A stretch of 16,280 nt of DNA from an uncultured Clostridia bacterium (GTDB lineage Bacteria > Bacillota > Clostridia > Oscillospirales > CAG-272), in NCBI GenBank assembly GCA_945936265.1, contig CAMETB010000015.1:1-16280 (forward strand), read 5' to 3'. Every line of letters starts with the position of its first letter. Within the stretch, counting starts at the first letter, position 1. Below, one piece after another: positions 1-8,123 of the stretch. Made by a program: the position numbers and the translations under genes. Below the pieces are notes generated by a model, which did not search any database, was not told where the DNA came from, and was given only the letters and a program-made list of their open reading frames with translations.

Positions 1-130
1 CTCCGTAGGAATCGTGATATTTAACAGTCCATCCCGGATACTCCTCATCAAGCCCCTCTATAGCATGAGCAAAACCGATAATGTCTGTTTTCCAGTTATC
101 TATTATTGCTTTTTTCAGGCCCATCGTCAT
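1..130 (-). CDS. Start of an unrecognised operon gene (partial, runs off the window)
   Basis: An open frame starts at an ATG at 130 and runs off the left edge, giving 43 residues that begin MTMGLKKAIIDNWKTD. It starts one base after the TAA stop of the preceding 242-aa gene and has an AAGGAG ribosome binding site four bases before the ATG; a second ATG two codons in (124) would have a 10-base spacing. The placement makes it the next gene of the Z1/GHKL operon. I do not recognise the family from this fragment. It could be another effector subunit, or a unit replacing the methyltransferase missing from the visible part. Confidence 0.6.
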   Translation of the reverse strand, partial: MTMGLKKAIIDNWKTDIIGFAHAIEGLDEEYPGWTVKYHDSYG

Positions 131-131
131 T

Positions 132-860
132 TTACTCCTTTTGAGTCACTTCCGCAACGAGTTGAGAAACATATTGCTTTTCTCCTCCGGCAATAAGTTC
201 CGGTTCAACAGACATACATTTTACATTGTTGAGTTTTGTTATTGCCGCAAAATCTTTTGCTTTATGCGGAGCGGTTTCTGCGTATTCACGCACCATATTT
301 CTATACAGTGACAAACGATACCCTTTCCCGGGAGTTTCAATCAATTTGTTTATATTGTCTGTAGCATTATTCTTGAGGATATCGAAAGTCTTTTTTTCAG
401 ACCCCTGCCAGCTGAGGTGAACATACCACCAAAGGGTTTTTAACCATATTCGTCTTGTTCCTCGGTAGAAACGTTTGCTGTTAATTCTTATGTCACCTTT
501 TGCCGGATCGGGATATCGCAAATATGTAATATCAGGCATAATCCGAACGGAAATATACCTCCAAATATCGTCATCATTGGCTGAAATAATCGAAAAATCC
601 TTTCCTAAGGGCATGAGTTGATATAGGCATAAGCCCACGCGCAAATCCAAGAGATAATTCATTTTTCCGTCTGTTTCAGCCAAAGCATTCTGAAATGTTT
701 CCAATAATAGATTTCGAAACTCCGAATATGACGGATCGTTTTCTATCGTATCATAAGCTTTCCAATGATCAGTGAGATTGGTAAATTCAATGTCATTCAT
801 ATTATCATACTGGGTAATGACAGCTTTTGCATCGTTCAACGACATCCGTTTATATCTCAT
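132..860 (-). CDS. Unrecognised protein of the Z1/GHKL defence operon (242 aa)
   Basis: A 242-residue soluble protein with no signal peptide or membrane segment. It has a tryptophan- and tyrosine-rich middle (IWLKTLWWYVHLSW, about residues 138-151) next to basic patches, and a charged C-terminus. The start at 860 has a GAAGGTG ribosome binding site and overlaps the stop of the upstream gene by four bases (ATGA), which indicates translational coupling. No catalytic motif stands out. From memory, small uncharacterised proteins of this size, one labelled DUF6339, are annotated beside Z1-domain proteins; I cannot confirm membership. Context suggests a structural or target-recognition subunit of the same system, but the function is unknown. 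Confidence 0.85.
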   Translation of the reverse strand: MRYKRMSLNDAKAVITQYDNMNDIEFTNLTDHWKAYDTIENDPSYSEFRNLLLETFQNALAETDGKMNYLLDLRVGLCLYQLMPLGKDFSIISANDDDIWRYISVRIMPDITYLRYPDPAKGDIRINSKRFYRGTRRIWLKTLWWYVHLSWQGSEKKTFDILKNNATDNINKLIETPGKGYRLSLYRNMVREYAETAPHKAKDFAAITKLNNVKCMSVEPELIAGGEKQYVSQLVAEVTQKE

Positions 861-1807
861 TGATCATCACCTTCTTCCAGCATTTTTCGAATGTTAATAT
901 GCAAGCTTTTCAGCAATGCTTCCTGGCTTTCAAAGTGCAGAGGTTCAGGGCAGCTTTCGATAAATTGATGCATTATACTGCATATGGAATTGTTCTCCAA
1001 CCCGAGATTCTGCTGCGTTGCCTTCAAATCCTCCGGATCTTCATTGATTTTCTGAAAGATCATCATATATGTCGTTGCCATAATGTCAACAAGTAGATCA
1101 AAATTTTTGATTTCCTCGCCGACCATTGGGCAGGCAGCATAATGCGGATTCAGATACAGGCAAATATTTTCACGGTCAAAGAGATCGACTTTCGGATCTT
1201 CCCATTGAGAGAAATAAAGCCACCATAACGGTTCGTTAGGAGAATTATATTCTTCAATCGGGAATTCCATATACACACTGTTGAAATCCAATACTACCGT
1301 TTCAACTTCTCCAATAGTAACGCCTTCCTCATTGTTCAGTTTTTCTTCTCCCGACTGAACACTATCCGCCTTCTTTTTCAGATAAAGAATAACCGATAAC
1401 TCCAAATCACCTTGAACCAGGCCCGGATCAAACGTATAATTAAAACTACACACTCGTCCGGTATCCGTTTCAATATCCGACTCAGGCAAAATGCAACCGG
1501 TCTGCGTCAGCGTTTTATTTGTCCACATAATGCAAATTCCGATGGCTGCATCTGTACACGCTATACCATCAGGTCCAAATAGAAGGTGCGGATATGCAAT
1601 GGAGACGGTTTTTGAAATTGAAATTCCTTCGGTTTCGACTTTCCAAATTTCAAGGGGATCCGACAGTTTTATTGTTGAAGTCCCTTTTTGTTTCAAACCG
1701 AAACTTTTATCCTGAAACGAATAAGTGAAAACATACTTTCCAACGGTAAACCCGCATTTGTCCTTTAATGCATCCGTTAATTTCGGGTAAAAATAAAGAT
1801 TATTCAT
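857..1807 (-). CDS. Unrecognised protein of the Z1/GHKL defence operon (316 aa)
   Basis: The best start is the ATG at 1807 (MNNLYFYPK), because GAGGTG lies just upstream. An in-frame ATG at 1819 overlaps the stop of the GHKL gene but has no ribosome binding site of its own. The protein is acidic and soluble. The first 170 residues look rich in beta strands, with alternating hydrophobic and polar residues. An acidic low-complexity stretch follows (about 170-185), and the C-terminal half looks helical. No nuclease, methylase or NTPase motif is visible. Its stop overlaps the next start by four bases. Its place between the GHKL ATPase and the 242-aa gene suggests an accessory or adaptor subunit; this is inference only. 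Confidence 0.82.
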   Translation of the reverse strand: MNNLYFYPKLTDALKDKCGFTVGKYVFTYSFQDKSFGLKQKGTSTIKLSDPLEIWKVETEGISISKTVSIAYPHLLFGPDGIACTDAAIGICIMWTNKTLTQTGCILPESDIETDTGRVCSFNYTFDPGLVQGDLELSVILYLKKKADSVQSGEEKLNNEEGVTIGEVETVVLDFNSVYMEFPIEEYNSPNEPLWWLYFSQWEDPKVDLFDRENICLYLNPHYAACPMVGEEIKNFDLLVDIMATTYMMIFQKINEDPEDLKATQQNLGLENNSICSIMHQFIESCPEPLHFESQEALLKSLHINIRKMLEEGDDQ

Positions 1808-1818
1808 AATGCACCTCA

Positions 1819-3921
1819 TCAATCGATTTTAACGGAGAACTGATATTTTTTATCTATCGCAAACAAGGACAGCGTTCCTGAAATCTTAAGATTGAAAACA
1901 GAGGCCTTAACGGAAACCGATGAAAATTCTTTGCTTTCCTCAGCACATTGAATGGAGAACGACGCCACATCGACAGAGCACTCAGGAGATGCCGGCAGGC
2001 AAATCAGATCAACGTTTTCCCCGGAGTTATCGGATGAATATGATATAGACGTAATTTGCAGTTTTTCGATTTCTACCGGGAATTTTGTGCCGATATCTTC
2101 TTGCCAAGATTTCGGAGTAATCCATCCGCCGCCTTCAGACGCAATCAGCACAGTAATATCAGCAGATTTTTTCGAATGCATCAATGTTAAAGTGAAATCG
2201 ATTTCCATTCGATTTCCGAACATTCTTTGCTCGGTAAAATCAAGAACTGCATTAACTATTTTGGCACCTCCGGAACCGCTTCCGCTTCCGGAGCCGCCAG
2301 CGTTACTCTTTTTCCCGTATCCGATTCGCGGCAATAATTTTTTACCGAGTTTGTTTGCCAATTTGCTGGCGGTGGCTTCAATCTTCTTTTCTCCGTCTCC
2401 TGAAGATTTTTCCTCAATTATTCTGACACAGTTCTTTTGAATTTTTGCAACTAATTGCATTTTCGCCGGGTCATCCCATCCCATATGGTCGGAAGCCTCG
2501 CATCTGCGCAAGTACTCACCGAACTCCATACCGGCATATTCAGTAACATTTAAATTTTCTCTCAACCTCTTCTCGATTATGGGCATATAAAATCCGAACA
2601 AAAACATATTTTGGTCTTCCGGAGGAGTAATGCCCTTAACCCAAGGACCGGCAATAGGGTAATCTATGACCATACCGGGATCTCTCGTGCACATAACAAT
2701 CGGCTCATTTAAGCCACCGTCTGCTTCAAAATGACCGATATAGTCATATGGACTCAGTAGATTCTGCGTTCCGTTTAATTTATCAGTACTGATTTTAATA
2801 ACAGACAGGTACCCGGTCGTCATACCATCAAAGTAATTGCGAACATTTACCGGTTCGCAGGAAATGTCTTCAAACAATTCACTGATATAGTCTTTCCCGT
2901 ATGTTTTGGCAATTGCCGTATTATAAAGTTCCTGAACCAACCGGAAGAACGGCAACATGTCGTTTTTCTTGATCGGCACATTATTTACTGTTGCCAAAAG
3001 CCATTTTTTATTTGAAAAGTTTCTCAACTGCAAATTATGAAGTTTCGGTGCGTACCACTTTTGTATTGCCAATTTTAAATAATCTGCTATAGTCGTTGTC
3101 CATACTTCGGTGAAATTTTCTTTGATATCATCTCTGATATCCGCATCTGCAGGAACTATATCGCCCAACAGTTTATCGGAATCAATATACGGAATAATAA
3201 TGGATGTGCCTGTCTTATCGCCGGTAAACGGAGCCAATCCAAACACATTAAGAACTGCATTGATGAAGTCTTCATCATACAGAGGCAAAAGATCATCGCC
3301 CTCTTTTATTCCCCACCATGCTTTTCCGGCGGAAAGCGGCTCGATCTTGTTAAGAATGGTTGCATCGGTTCCATCAGAATTCTTCTTTCCTTCATCTTCT
3401 ACGAGAGTAATAATTAATCTCGACTCAAATCCTGCATTGGTTTTGATTCTGGAATAAAAAATCACAATTCCTATGCCGACACGATAATACACACTTTTCC
3501 CAAAGCCCCAGTTTCCGCCGGCATTCGCCTTGGTCTGGCGCTTTCCGGTATCATAAATCAACTTGAAGAAATTTCCATGATCATCTGATTTTATCTCGGA
3601 TTTGCGAACACATCCGGTAAGCCCGCACGTGCCGGTATCACGAATTTCCAAAAAATCAGCGAATTCAGATGGGAATCTATCATTCAAATCGGTTTCAATA
3701 TCCGTAAGAAAAGAGTTAAAGTCTGCTGGTACAAATGTTCCCGTAGTGAAATTTACATTATACGATTGTCCGGGCATACCCAACGCCGCATCAGAGCTGT
3801 TTTGTATAGACTCACGAACAAGCAAATCCAGCTCGGGAATATTATCATTTTGCAAAGATTTCAAGGTTACGCTTCCGTATGATACGGCATAATCTGTTTT
3901 AAGAATTAACCTATCGAGCAT
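1819..3921 (-). CDS. GHKL ATPase of the MORC/paraMORC type (700 aa)
   Basis: The N-terminus carries the three GHKL ATP-binding motifs in order: the N-box ESIQNSSDAAL (37-47), the DxGxG-like loop EIRDTGTCGLTG (92-103) and the lid GGNWGFGKSVYY (135-146). The DxGxG motif reads DTGTCGL, so its second glycine is displaced. Known: gyrase B, Hsp90, MutL and MORC proteins use this fold to clamp and reshape DNA or protein complexes, and bacterial MORC-like forms occur in restriction-like operons with Z1 helicases (Iyer et al. 2008). A Gly-Ser linker (GGSGSGSGSGG, near residue 543) separates the ATPase and middle region from a beta-rich C-terminal domain of about 150 residues. The start has AAGGAG eight bases upstream and lies 21 bases after the Z1 stop. 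Likely role: ATP-driven clamp of the defence complex (inference). Confidence 0.88.
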   Translation of the reverse strand: MLDRLILKTDYAVSYGSVTLKSLQNDNIPELDLLVRESIQNSSDAALGMPGQSYNVNFTTGTFVPADFNSFLTDIETDLNDRFPSEFADFLEIRDTGTCGLTGCVRKSEIKSDDHGNFFKLIYDTGKRQTKANAGGNWGFGKSVYYRVGIGIVIFYSRIKTNAGFESRLIITLVEDEGKKNSDGTDATILNKIEPLSAGKAWWGIKEGDDLLPLYDEDFINAVLNVFGLAPFTGDKTGTSIIIPYIDSDKLLGDIVPADADIRDDIKENFTEVWTTTIADYLKLAIQKWYAPKLHNLQLRNFSNKKWLLATVNNVPIKKNDMLPFFRLVQELYNTAIAKTYGKDYISELFEDISCEPVNVRNYFDGMTTGYLSVIKISTDKLNGTQNLLSPYDYIGHFEADGGLNEPIVMCTRDPGMVIDYPIAGPWVKGITPPEDQNMFLFGFYMPIIEKRLRENLNVTEYAGMEFGEYLRRCEASDHMGWDDPAKMQLVAKIQKNCVRIIEEKSSGDGEKKIEATASKLANKLGKKLLPRIGYGKKSNAGGSGSGSGSGGAKIVNAVLDFTEQRMFGNRMEIDFTLTLMHSKKSADITVLIASEGGGWITPKSWQEDIGTKFPVEIEKLQITSISYSSDNSGENVDLICLPASPECSVDVASFSIQCAEESKEFSSVSVKASVFNLKISGTLSLFAIDKKYQFSVKID

Positions 3922-3942
3922 TACGTATCTCCTTTTTGGTAA

Positions 3943-6771
3943 TTATTCCGGCAGTTGGACTGTTATTGATTTTGCATGCGTGCTACCGTCGGATTCTCCC
4001 GGAATGATAATACTGAATCCGATAACATCTTCTGCGCTGTTAATTTTGGTTTTTACTCCGGCAGCAGATTCCTGTCCGCCGTTTTTGTCAATACAATACA
4101 GTAACAGTAAGGGTATATCTTTCAACCCAAGATCCGATCTTTTGGAAATCAAACTTTTCTTTTGTTTCAATGCATCGTCGCAAAGCCGCTTCTGCTCCGA
4201 TGACAAGTTTGGATAATCCACATCGCACAGAACGTCAGACCCGGAACGCAACGATCCGATATCCAGGCAAGGTAACTTACTTCTTTTTGCAGAACGCTCA
4301 ATTTTCCCGACCGAAATACCGCAAACATCCCATTTGGATACAGCTTTTTCAGCTCCGGCAACAGCCACATTCCATTTGAGATATTTGTTTTCTTCTGCGT
4401 TCATCTTTTTTACCCACTCAAAGAAAACCGGAATGTCTTTTCTCAATGTTGAGTTATCCGAAATGATATACCGTGAGAAGAAAACATCGGTTATTCCTTT
4501 AACATCAATGTTTCTCCACACATAAGCCGAACCGATTACAGAAGATTTTTGAGCTTCTCCGATAGAGTTCAAAAGTGCTTCCGCACAGCTGATATTTCCT
4601 TTAAGGATTTCGGAATCATTGTCATACTGCGTTACCTCATAGCTGTCCCCGCTGAAATCAAAATCACATTCAACACTTCTTTGAGCCTTGTTTTTAGAGG
4701 TCAGCATAAACTTTGATATCAAAGCGCTGTTCATGATCTTCGGGCCGTATTTGGAAGGGCTGATTCCGCGATCCATGAAATCTTCAAATTCCTTTTTCAG
4801 CTTTTCGTCAATTTTCTCGAGTAACCGATATTTTTCCTCAACCGCCTGAGGCATCCATATTCGTTGCAGTAATTCATAACCGGCTCTGTATCCAAACCAA
4901 CGAGCCATCTGCATTAATGTATCTGCAAGATTGGAATTTCGGGCAAAATATGTGCAGGTCAATCCCTCGATTGTTAAACCGCGAGACAAAGTATTTCCGC
5001 CCATAACAATAAACACCGGGGCCTTAGCCATTTTGTTCAACTGATCTGACGAAGGATAAACAATTCTCAAATAAGTTCCGTCCTCGGCATATTGGTTGGC
5101 CTTACAGTTATCAACGCATAAATGAACTGCATTTTCATAATAAATAAGCGATTTATCTTCGCCCATCATTATGTTTTCAATGCCTGACAATATGGCGTTA
5201 ATTTCATTTTTAATTTCTTCAAAAGAAGGCAGTACGGGATTTACTTTATCTAAATTGCCGTAATCGGGATATCCGTTTTTCAAATCGGCAAAAGTAAACT
5301 GCGACACCTCATAGCCATATACTTCTTCACACAATGAAAGCAATGAACCTGTCGAACGTTCTCTGGTCAGCCAATCCCTGATTGTTTCATATTCATACAA
5401 GTGTCCGTTTTGAAGCGCGGTAGTATGAATCAGCATACTTATCGGCTTTTTATGACCACGGATTCGCAATACTGCAGATGCACACAAAAACCAGGCAATG
5501 GATTTTTTCATTTCTTCGGGCAAGGAAAAGGCACTGCCGTCATGAACATTTTTCAATGATTTGACTTCGGCATCGGGAATTCTCCGAACAATATTAAGTC
5601 CGGGATAAGTTTCATCCGAATCGCTTCCGAATATTACTTTTGCCCCGAAATATTCTTTTGATTCCGGCAAGCTGCTGATAAAGTTTTTCGGATATAATGA
5701 ACTTTCGTAAGCTTCATTTAAAACATTGGCATACGGAGTAGCTGTAAAACTTATATAGTTCATTGCCTGAAAAGGTGCTTTGGACTTTTTCCCGGTTATA
5801 TCACAGCCGTTTACCAAATCAATTATGTATTGATTAACGGCTGTTCTTTCTATTTCTTCTTCCGTTTGTACCTCGCCCATTTTATGCGTATTAACACTTG
5901 CCTGATCTGCTTCATCATCAATAACGAGAATTCTCATTCTCGCAGCCTTTCCCGGATTTGAATGAAGCCAATTTATCAGTCTTTCAAGCCGCTTGGAATT
6001 TTTAAGGCAAACCATAACATAACGATGAAGCCATTTTGAATCCGAAGTGCCGTTTTGATAAATATTCAGACTTATGTCATCAACCAGGTATTTTCTTTTA
6101 TCATCAATGTCTACATAATAATCCGGGTTGGAAGTGTAATCAAGAATGTGCCAACTTACGCCCCCGCTTCTTTTCAAATCACGGAAAAACCGATCTCGGG
6201 TTTGCTTTCTTAAATTGTCAATAGAACCGGACAATATGATAATCATATTCCAGTCATAATGCGCTGCCATTGCTGCAAGCCCGATCATATTGGCAGTTTT
6301 GCCAGATTGGACACTTCCCATAACCAGCCCTTTTACCGGTCCGGACGCCCTTGTATCACGGCTCAGATGATTCAAAATCCAGTGACAGTTTTTTTCGACA
6401 AAACCGACTGCATCATCGGTCATTTTCGGCTTCCCGTCGATTTTTCCCATTAAATAATTTTTATATCTTATCCATGCGGAGCCGCTATCCGTCGGGACTG
6501 TAAAAGAATTGTTTAATTGCCCGTTGGAAAGACCAACCGGGACATAAAGCGGGGTATAATCAGCCTGCATTTCTTCTACAAGATCCGCCCAATCCGAAAA
6601 CACCATGTTTTGAGGAATAATCAGTTCTTCATTTTGCAAAGAATCAAAAACAGCAGGTGCCTCTTCTGCAGAAACGCAGAAAGTCTTTACTTGTTCCCAT
6701 GTGCTTCCGCTTTCAATCTTCTCGGCAATCCATTTTTTGCAATCTAAAAATTCTTCCGATGCGAATCTCAT
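3943..6771 (-). CDS. Z1-domain superfamily II helicase/ATPase (942 aa)
   Basis: The helicase motifs are clear and in order: Walker A GSVQSGKT (152-159), Walker B with DEAD box VIDDEAD (283-289), motif III-like SFTATPYANV (341-350), and the Z1 signature GGNTLSRGLT (591-600) followed by MQMARWFGYR (620-629), which carries the arginine finger. Z1 proteins are predicted NTP-driven DNA translocases or remodellers found with MORC-like ATPases and endonucleases. The start at 6771 is supported by GGAGG about six bases upstream. It lies inside the endonuclease gene, a 59-bp overlap that is unusually long and suggests translational coupling. The C-terminal 300 residues show no motif I recognise and may contact the partner subunits. 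Family assignment is firm; DNA target and activity are not known. Confidence 0.95.
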   Translation of the reverse strand: MRFASEEFLDCKKWIAEKIESGSTWEQVKTFCVSAEEAPAVFDSLQNEELIIPQNMVFSDWADLVEEMQADYTPLYVPVGLSNGQLNNSFTVPTDSGSAWIRYKNYLMGKIDGKPKMTDDAVGFVEKNCHWILNHLSRDTRASGPVKGLVMGSVQSGKTANMIGLAAMAAHYDWNMIIILSGSIDNLRKQTRDRFFRDLKRSGGVSWHILDYTSNPDYYVDIDDKRKYLVDDISLNIYQNGTSDSKWLHRYVMVCLKNSKRLERLINWLHSNPGKAARMRILVIDDEADQASVNTHKMGEVQTEEEIERTAVNQYIIDLVNGCDITGKKSKAPFQAMNYISFTATPYANVLNEAYESSLYPKNFISSLPESKEYFGAKVIFGSDSDETYPGLNIVRRIPDAEVKSLKNVHDGSAFSLPEEMKKSIAWFLCASAVLRIRGHKKPISMLIHTTALQNGHLYEYETIRDWLTRERSTGSLLSLCEEVYGYEVSQFTFADLKNGYPDYGNLDKVNPVLPSFEEIKNEINAILSGIENIMMGEDKSLIYYENAVHLCVDNCKANQYAEDGTYLRIVYPSSDQLNKMAKAPVFIVMGGNTLSRGLTIEGLTCTYFARNSNLADTLMQMARWFGYRAGYELLQRIWMPQAVEEKYRLLEKIDEKLKKEFEDFMDRGISPSKYGPKIMNSALISKFMLTSKNKAQRSVECDFDFSGDSYEVTQYDNDSEILKGNISCAEALLNSIGEAQKSSVIGSAYVWRNIDVKGITDVFFSRYIISDNSTLRKDIPVFFEWVKKMNAEENKYLKWNVAVAGAEKAVSKWDVCGISVGKIERSAKRSKLPCLDIGSLRSGSDVLCDVDYPNLSSEQKRLCDDALKQKKSLISKRSDLGLKDIPLLLLYCIDKNGGQESAAGVKTKINSAEDVIGFSIIIPGESDGSTHAKSITVQLPE

Positions 6772-7183
6772 AATCGCCCTCCATCGCTTTGGCTATGTCA
6801 TCAACACAGCCTGCCGTATCTTTCTTAATATCTTTTCCCCAAAACCGCAGAACAACCCATCCGTCAGCGCAAAGAGTATTATTTACTTCAACGTCTCTTT
6901 GAATATTACGTTCGATTTTCGGAATCCAGAAATCACGTCTTGATTTGATCTCTTCTTTTTTGTTTGCCCAATCGTATCCGTGCCAAAACTCGCTGTCGCA
7001 AAAAATTGCGACCTTCTTTCCGATAAAAACGATATCGGGATGTCCGAAAACCTTTTTTGAGTTTTTCTGATATCTGAGCTTTCTTGACCATAATTCTTTT
7101 CGTAGTAGAAGCTCAATATCGGAATCCTTATTTTTCACCGCTTGCATATTGCGATGACGCTGTTCTTTGGTGTGATTGTCCAT
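6713..7183 (-). CDS. Vsr-like PD-(D/E)XK endonuclease (156 aa)
   Basis: The length and layout match very-short-patch-repair (Vsr) endonucleases: RNMQAV near the N-terminus, GHPDIVF, FWHGYDW, and KIERNIQRD followed by GWVVLRFW. Aligned by eye to E. coli Vsr, the active-site residues are kept: Glu24 (Glu25), Asp50 (Asp51), His68 (His69) and Asp97 (Asp97), together with the DNA-wedging aromatics Phe66, Trp67 and Trp86. All four structural zinc ligands of the E. coli enzyme are replaced (Cys66 by Glu, His71 by Tyr, Cys73 by Trp, Cys117 by a non-Cys residue). No cytosine methyltransferase gene is next to it, so repair of deamination mismatches is less likely than a role as the nicking or restriction nuclease of the Z1/GHKL system. 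It begins two bases after the regulator gene and overlaps the Z1 gene. Confidence 0.9.
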   Translation of the reverse strand: MDNHTKEQRHRNMQAVKNKDSDIELLLRKELWSRKLRYQKNSKKVFGHPDIVFIGKKVAIFCDSEFWHGYDWANKKEEIKSRRDFWIPKIERNIQRDVEVNNTLCADGWVVLRFWGKDIKKDTAGCVDDIAKAMEGDYEIRIGRIFRLQKMDCRED

Positions 7184-7185
7184 AA

Positions 7186-7413
7186 TTAATCTTCTACCAC
7201 GCGTTTATTATCAGGCACAATCTCAACAATATCGTCCATCGTGCAACCAAGCGCGGTGCAGATTTTCACCAGCACATCACTGGAGACGGTCGCGCCGTCT
7301 TTTTTCATTTTGGCGAGAGTTGCCGTGCTGATATGCGCGAGCTCGGAAAGTTCCTTGCCTTCAATCTCGCGGTCGATCAGAAGTTTGAATAATTTCTTGT
7401 AGCTTGCAGCCAT
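7186..7413 (-). CDS. XRE/Cro-type helix-turn-helix regulator (75 aa)
   Basis: A small one-domain DNA-binding protein. The helix-turn-helix covers about residues 16-60 (ELSELAHISTATLAKMKKDG, then VLVKICTALGCTMDDIVEI), typical of compact Cro/CI-like repressors in Bacillota. I chose the ATG at 7413 because AGGTGTGAA lies directly before it. An ATG four codons upstream (7425) lacks a ribosome binding site. It is the first gene of the leftward operon, behind a good promoter, and is two bases from the endonuclease gene. In restriction-type systems such regulators commonly set operon timing and are autoregulated. The imperfect TGGT/ACCA repeat over the -10 box is a candidate operator. Confidence 0.88.
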   Translation of the reverse strand: MAASYKKLFKLLIDREIEGKELSELAHISTATLAKMKKDGATVSSDVLVKICTALGCTMDDIVEIVPDNKRVVED

Positions 7414-7440
7414 TTCACACCTCATAAAAGAATAGTCTTA

Positions 7441-7480
7441 TGGTTATACCTATAATACCACAAAATCTGACAAAAATCAA
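7441..7480 (-). promoter_or_regulatory. Promoter of the defence operon with candidate operator
   Basis: Read on the minus strand, TTGATT (7480-7475) and TATTAT (7457-7452) are separated by 17 bp, about 27 bases before the first possible start codon of the regulator. Bases 7441-7460 form an imperfect inverted repeat with TGGT/ACCA ends covering the -10 box. The box spacing is directly visible; the operator role is inferred. Confidence 0.7.
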
Positions 7481-7540
7481 GAAGGCTATCCAAATTAGTT
7501 AAAAGAACTTGTAATTTATTAACCGCACCCACTTATTCTC

Positions 7541-7566
7541 TTTTCTTTGTTTACTGCGTCGCAAAT
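7541..7566 (+). repeat. 26-bp direct repeat, left copy
   Basis: This copy shares 25 of 26 bases with 8174-8199. The common core is TTGTTTACTGCGTCGCAAAT (7547-7566), containing the small palindrome TGCG-T-CGCA. The two copies lie 633 bp apart in the same orientation and bracket the zinc-ribbon gene with its promoter. Confidence 0.85.
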
Positions 7567-7615
7567 TTATTTTTCAAAACTTAAACTGACGGTTAATCTC
7601 TTTACCTCCAGTTTA

Positions 7616-7644
7616 TTGTCATTAGGGCTTTTGCGGGTTATAAT
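7616..7644 (+). promoter_or_regulatory. Strong promoter of the zinc-ribbon gene
   Basis: TTGTCA (7616-7621), a 17-bp spacer and a perfect TATAAT (7639-7644), about 38 bases before the start codon. The -10 box sits inside a GGGT...ACCC inverted repeat (7635-7648), which could be an operator. The 14 bases from 7639 match 13 of 14 with those at 7451-7464, in the regulator promoter. Confidence 0.8.
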
Positions 7645-7681
7645 ACCCCAAAGGATTACCATCTGAATCAAAAGGACTCAT

Positions 7682-7999
7682 ATGAACAACTACATTATCA
7701 TCCGCAACCGCATCCACTGCAAACGGTGCGGAGATGTTATTGAATCAAAAAGCCGGCACGATTTCGTCACCTGCAGGTGCGGGGCGTGTTCGGTTGACGG
7801 CGGGCACGACTATCTACGTCGGTGTTTCGCAGAGCACGGCTGTTATGATGATTTGTCTGTAACAGAGCCCCGAGATGATACAAATGAAATACAACTGTCC
7901 TTAGAAGAAGCAAACAAACTGATTGATGACGTAGCAAAACGAATTCTCGACGAATACCATGATGCGTTTACAGAACTCGCGAAAGGACCAGATACATAA
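7682..7999 (+). CDS. Small zinc-ribbon protein (DUF7695-like, 105 aa)
   Basis: The N-terminal half carries cysteine pairs CKRC (13-16) and CRC (31-33), plus Cys36, spaced as in a zinc ribbon. It is followed by GGHDYLRR, a combination I associate with a small uncharacterised family called DUF7695 in Bacillota and their phages (from memory, not checked). The C-terminal 40 residues look like an acidic amphipathic helix. AAAGGACTCAT precedes the ATG. It faces away from the defence operon and has its own near-consensus promoter, so it is separately and probably strongly expressed. The flanking 26-bp direct repeat makes it look like an independent module. Function is unknown. Confidence 0.82.
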   Translation: MNNYIIIRNRIHCKRCGDVIESKSRHDFVTCRCGACSVDGGHDYLRRCFAEHGCYDDLSVTEPRDDTNEIQLSLEEANKLIDDVAKRILDEYHDAFTELAKGPDT

Positions 8000-8076
8000 T
8001 ATGATCTACGTTATGTCCGACATATACGTATGGCATATTTTTGCCAGAACCGTTTAGCCATTGTATTGAAACAAGC

Positions 8077-8123
8077 GGCGCAATCGTGCAAAACTGTTGT
8101 GTTTCGCTGGCGCAATCGTGCAA
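8077..8123 (+). repeat. Two 15-bp direct repeats GGCGCAATCGTGCAA
   Basis: Identical copies lie at 8077-8091 and 8109-8123, a 32-bp period (about three helical turns), and a partial third copy GCAATCGT is at 8140-8147. There is no gene here. The spacing would place bound proteins on one face of the DNA; whether they are binding sites is not known. Confidence 0.75.

Noticed and set aside
1952..2440. A 162-aa plus-strand frame opposite the GHKL gene
   Set aside because: It lies wholly within a strongly supported gene on the other strand and has no ribosome binding site or recognisable domain.
7186..7999. The XRE gene and zinc-ribbon gene as a toxin-antitoxin pair
   Set aside because: They are divergent with separate promoters, more than 250 bp apart, and the zinc-ribbon protein shows no toxin motif.
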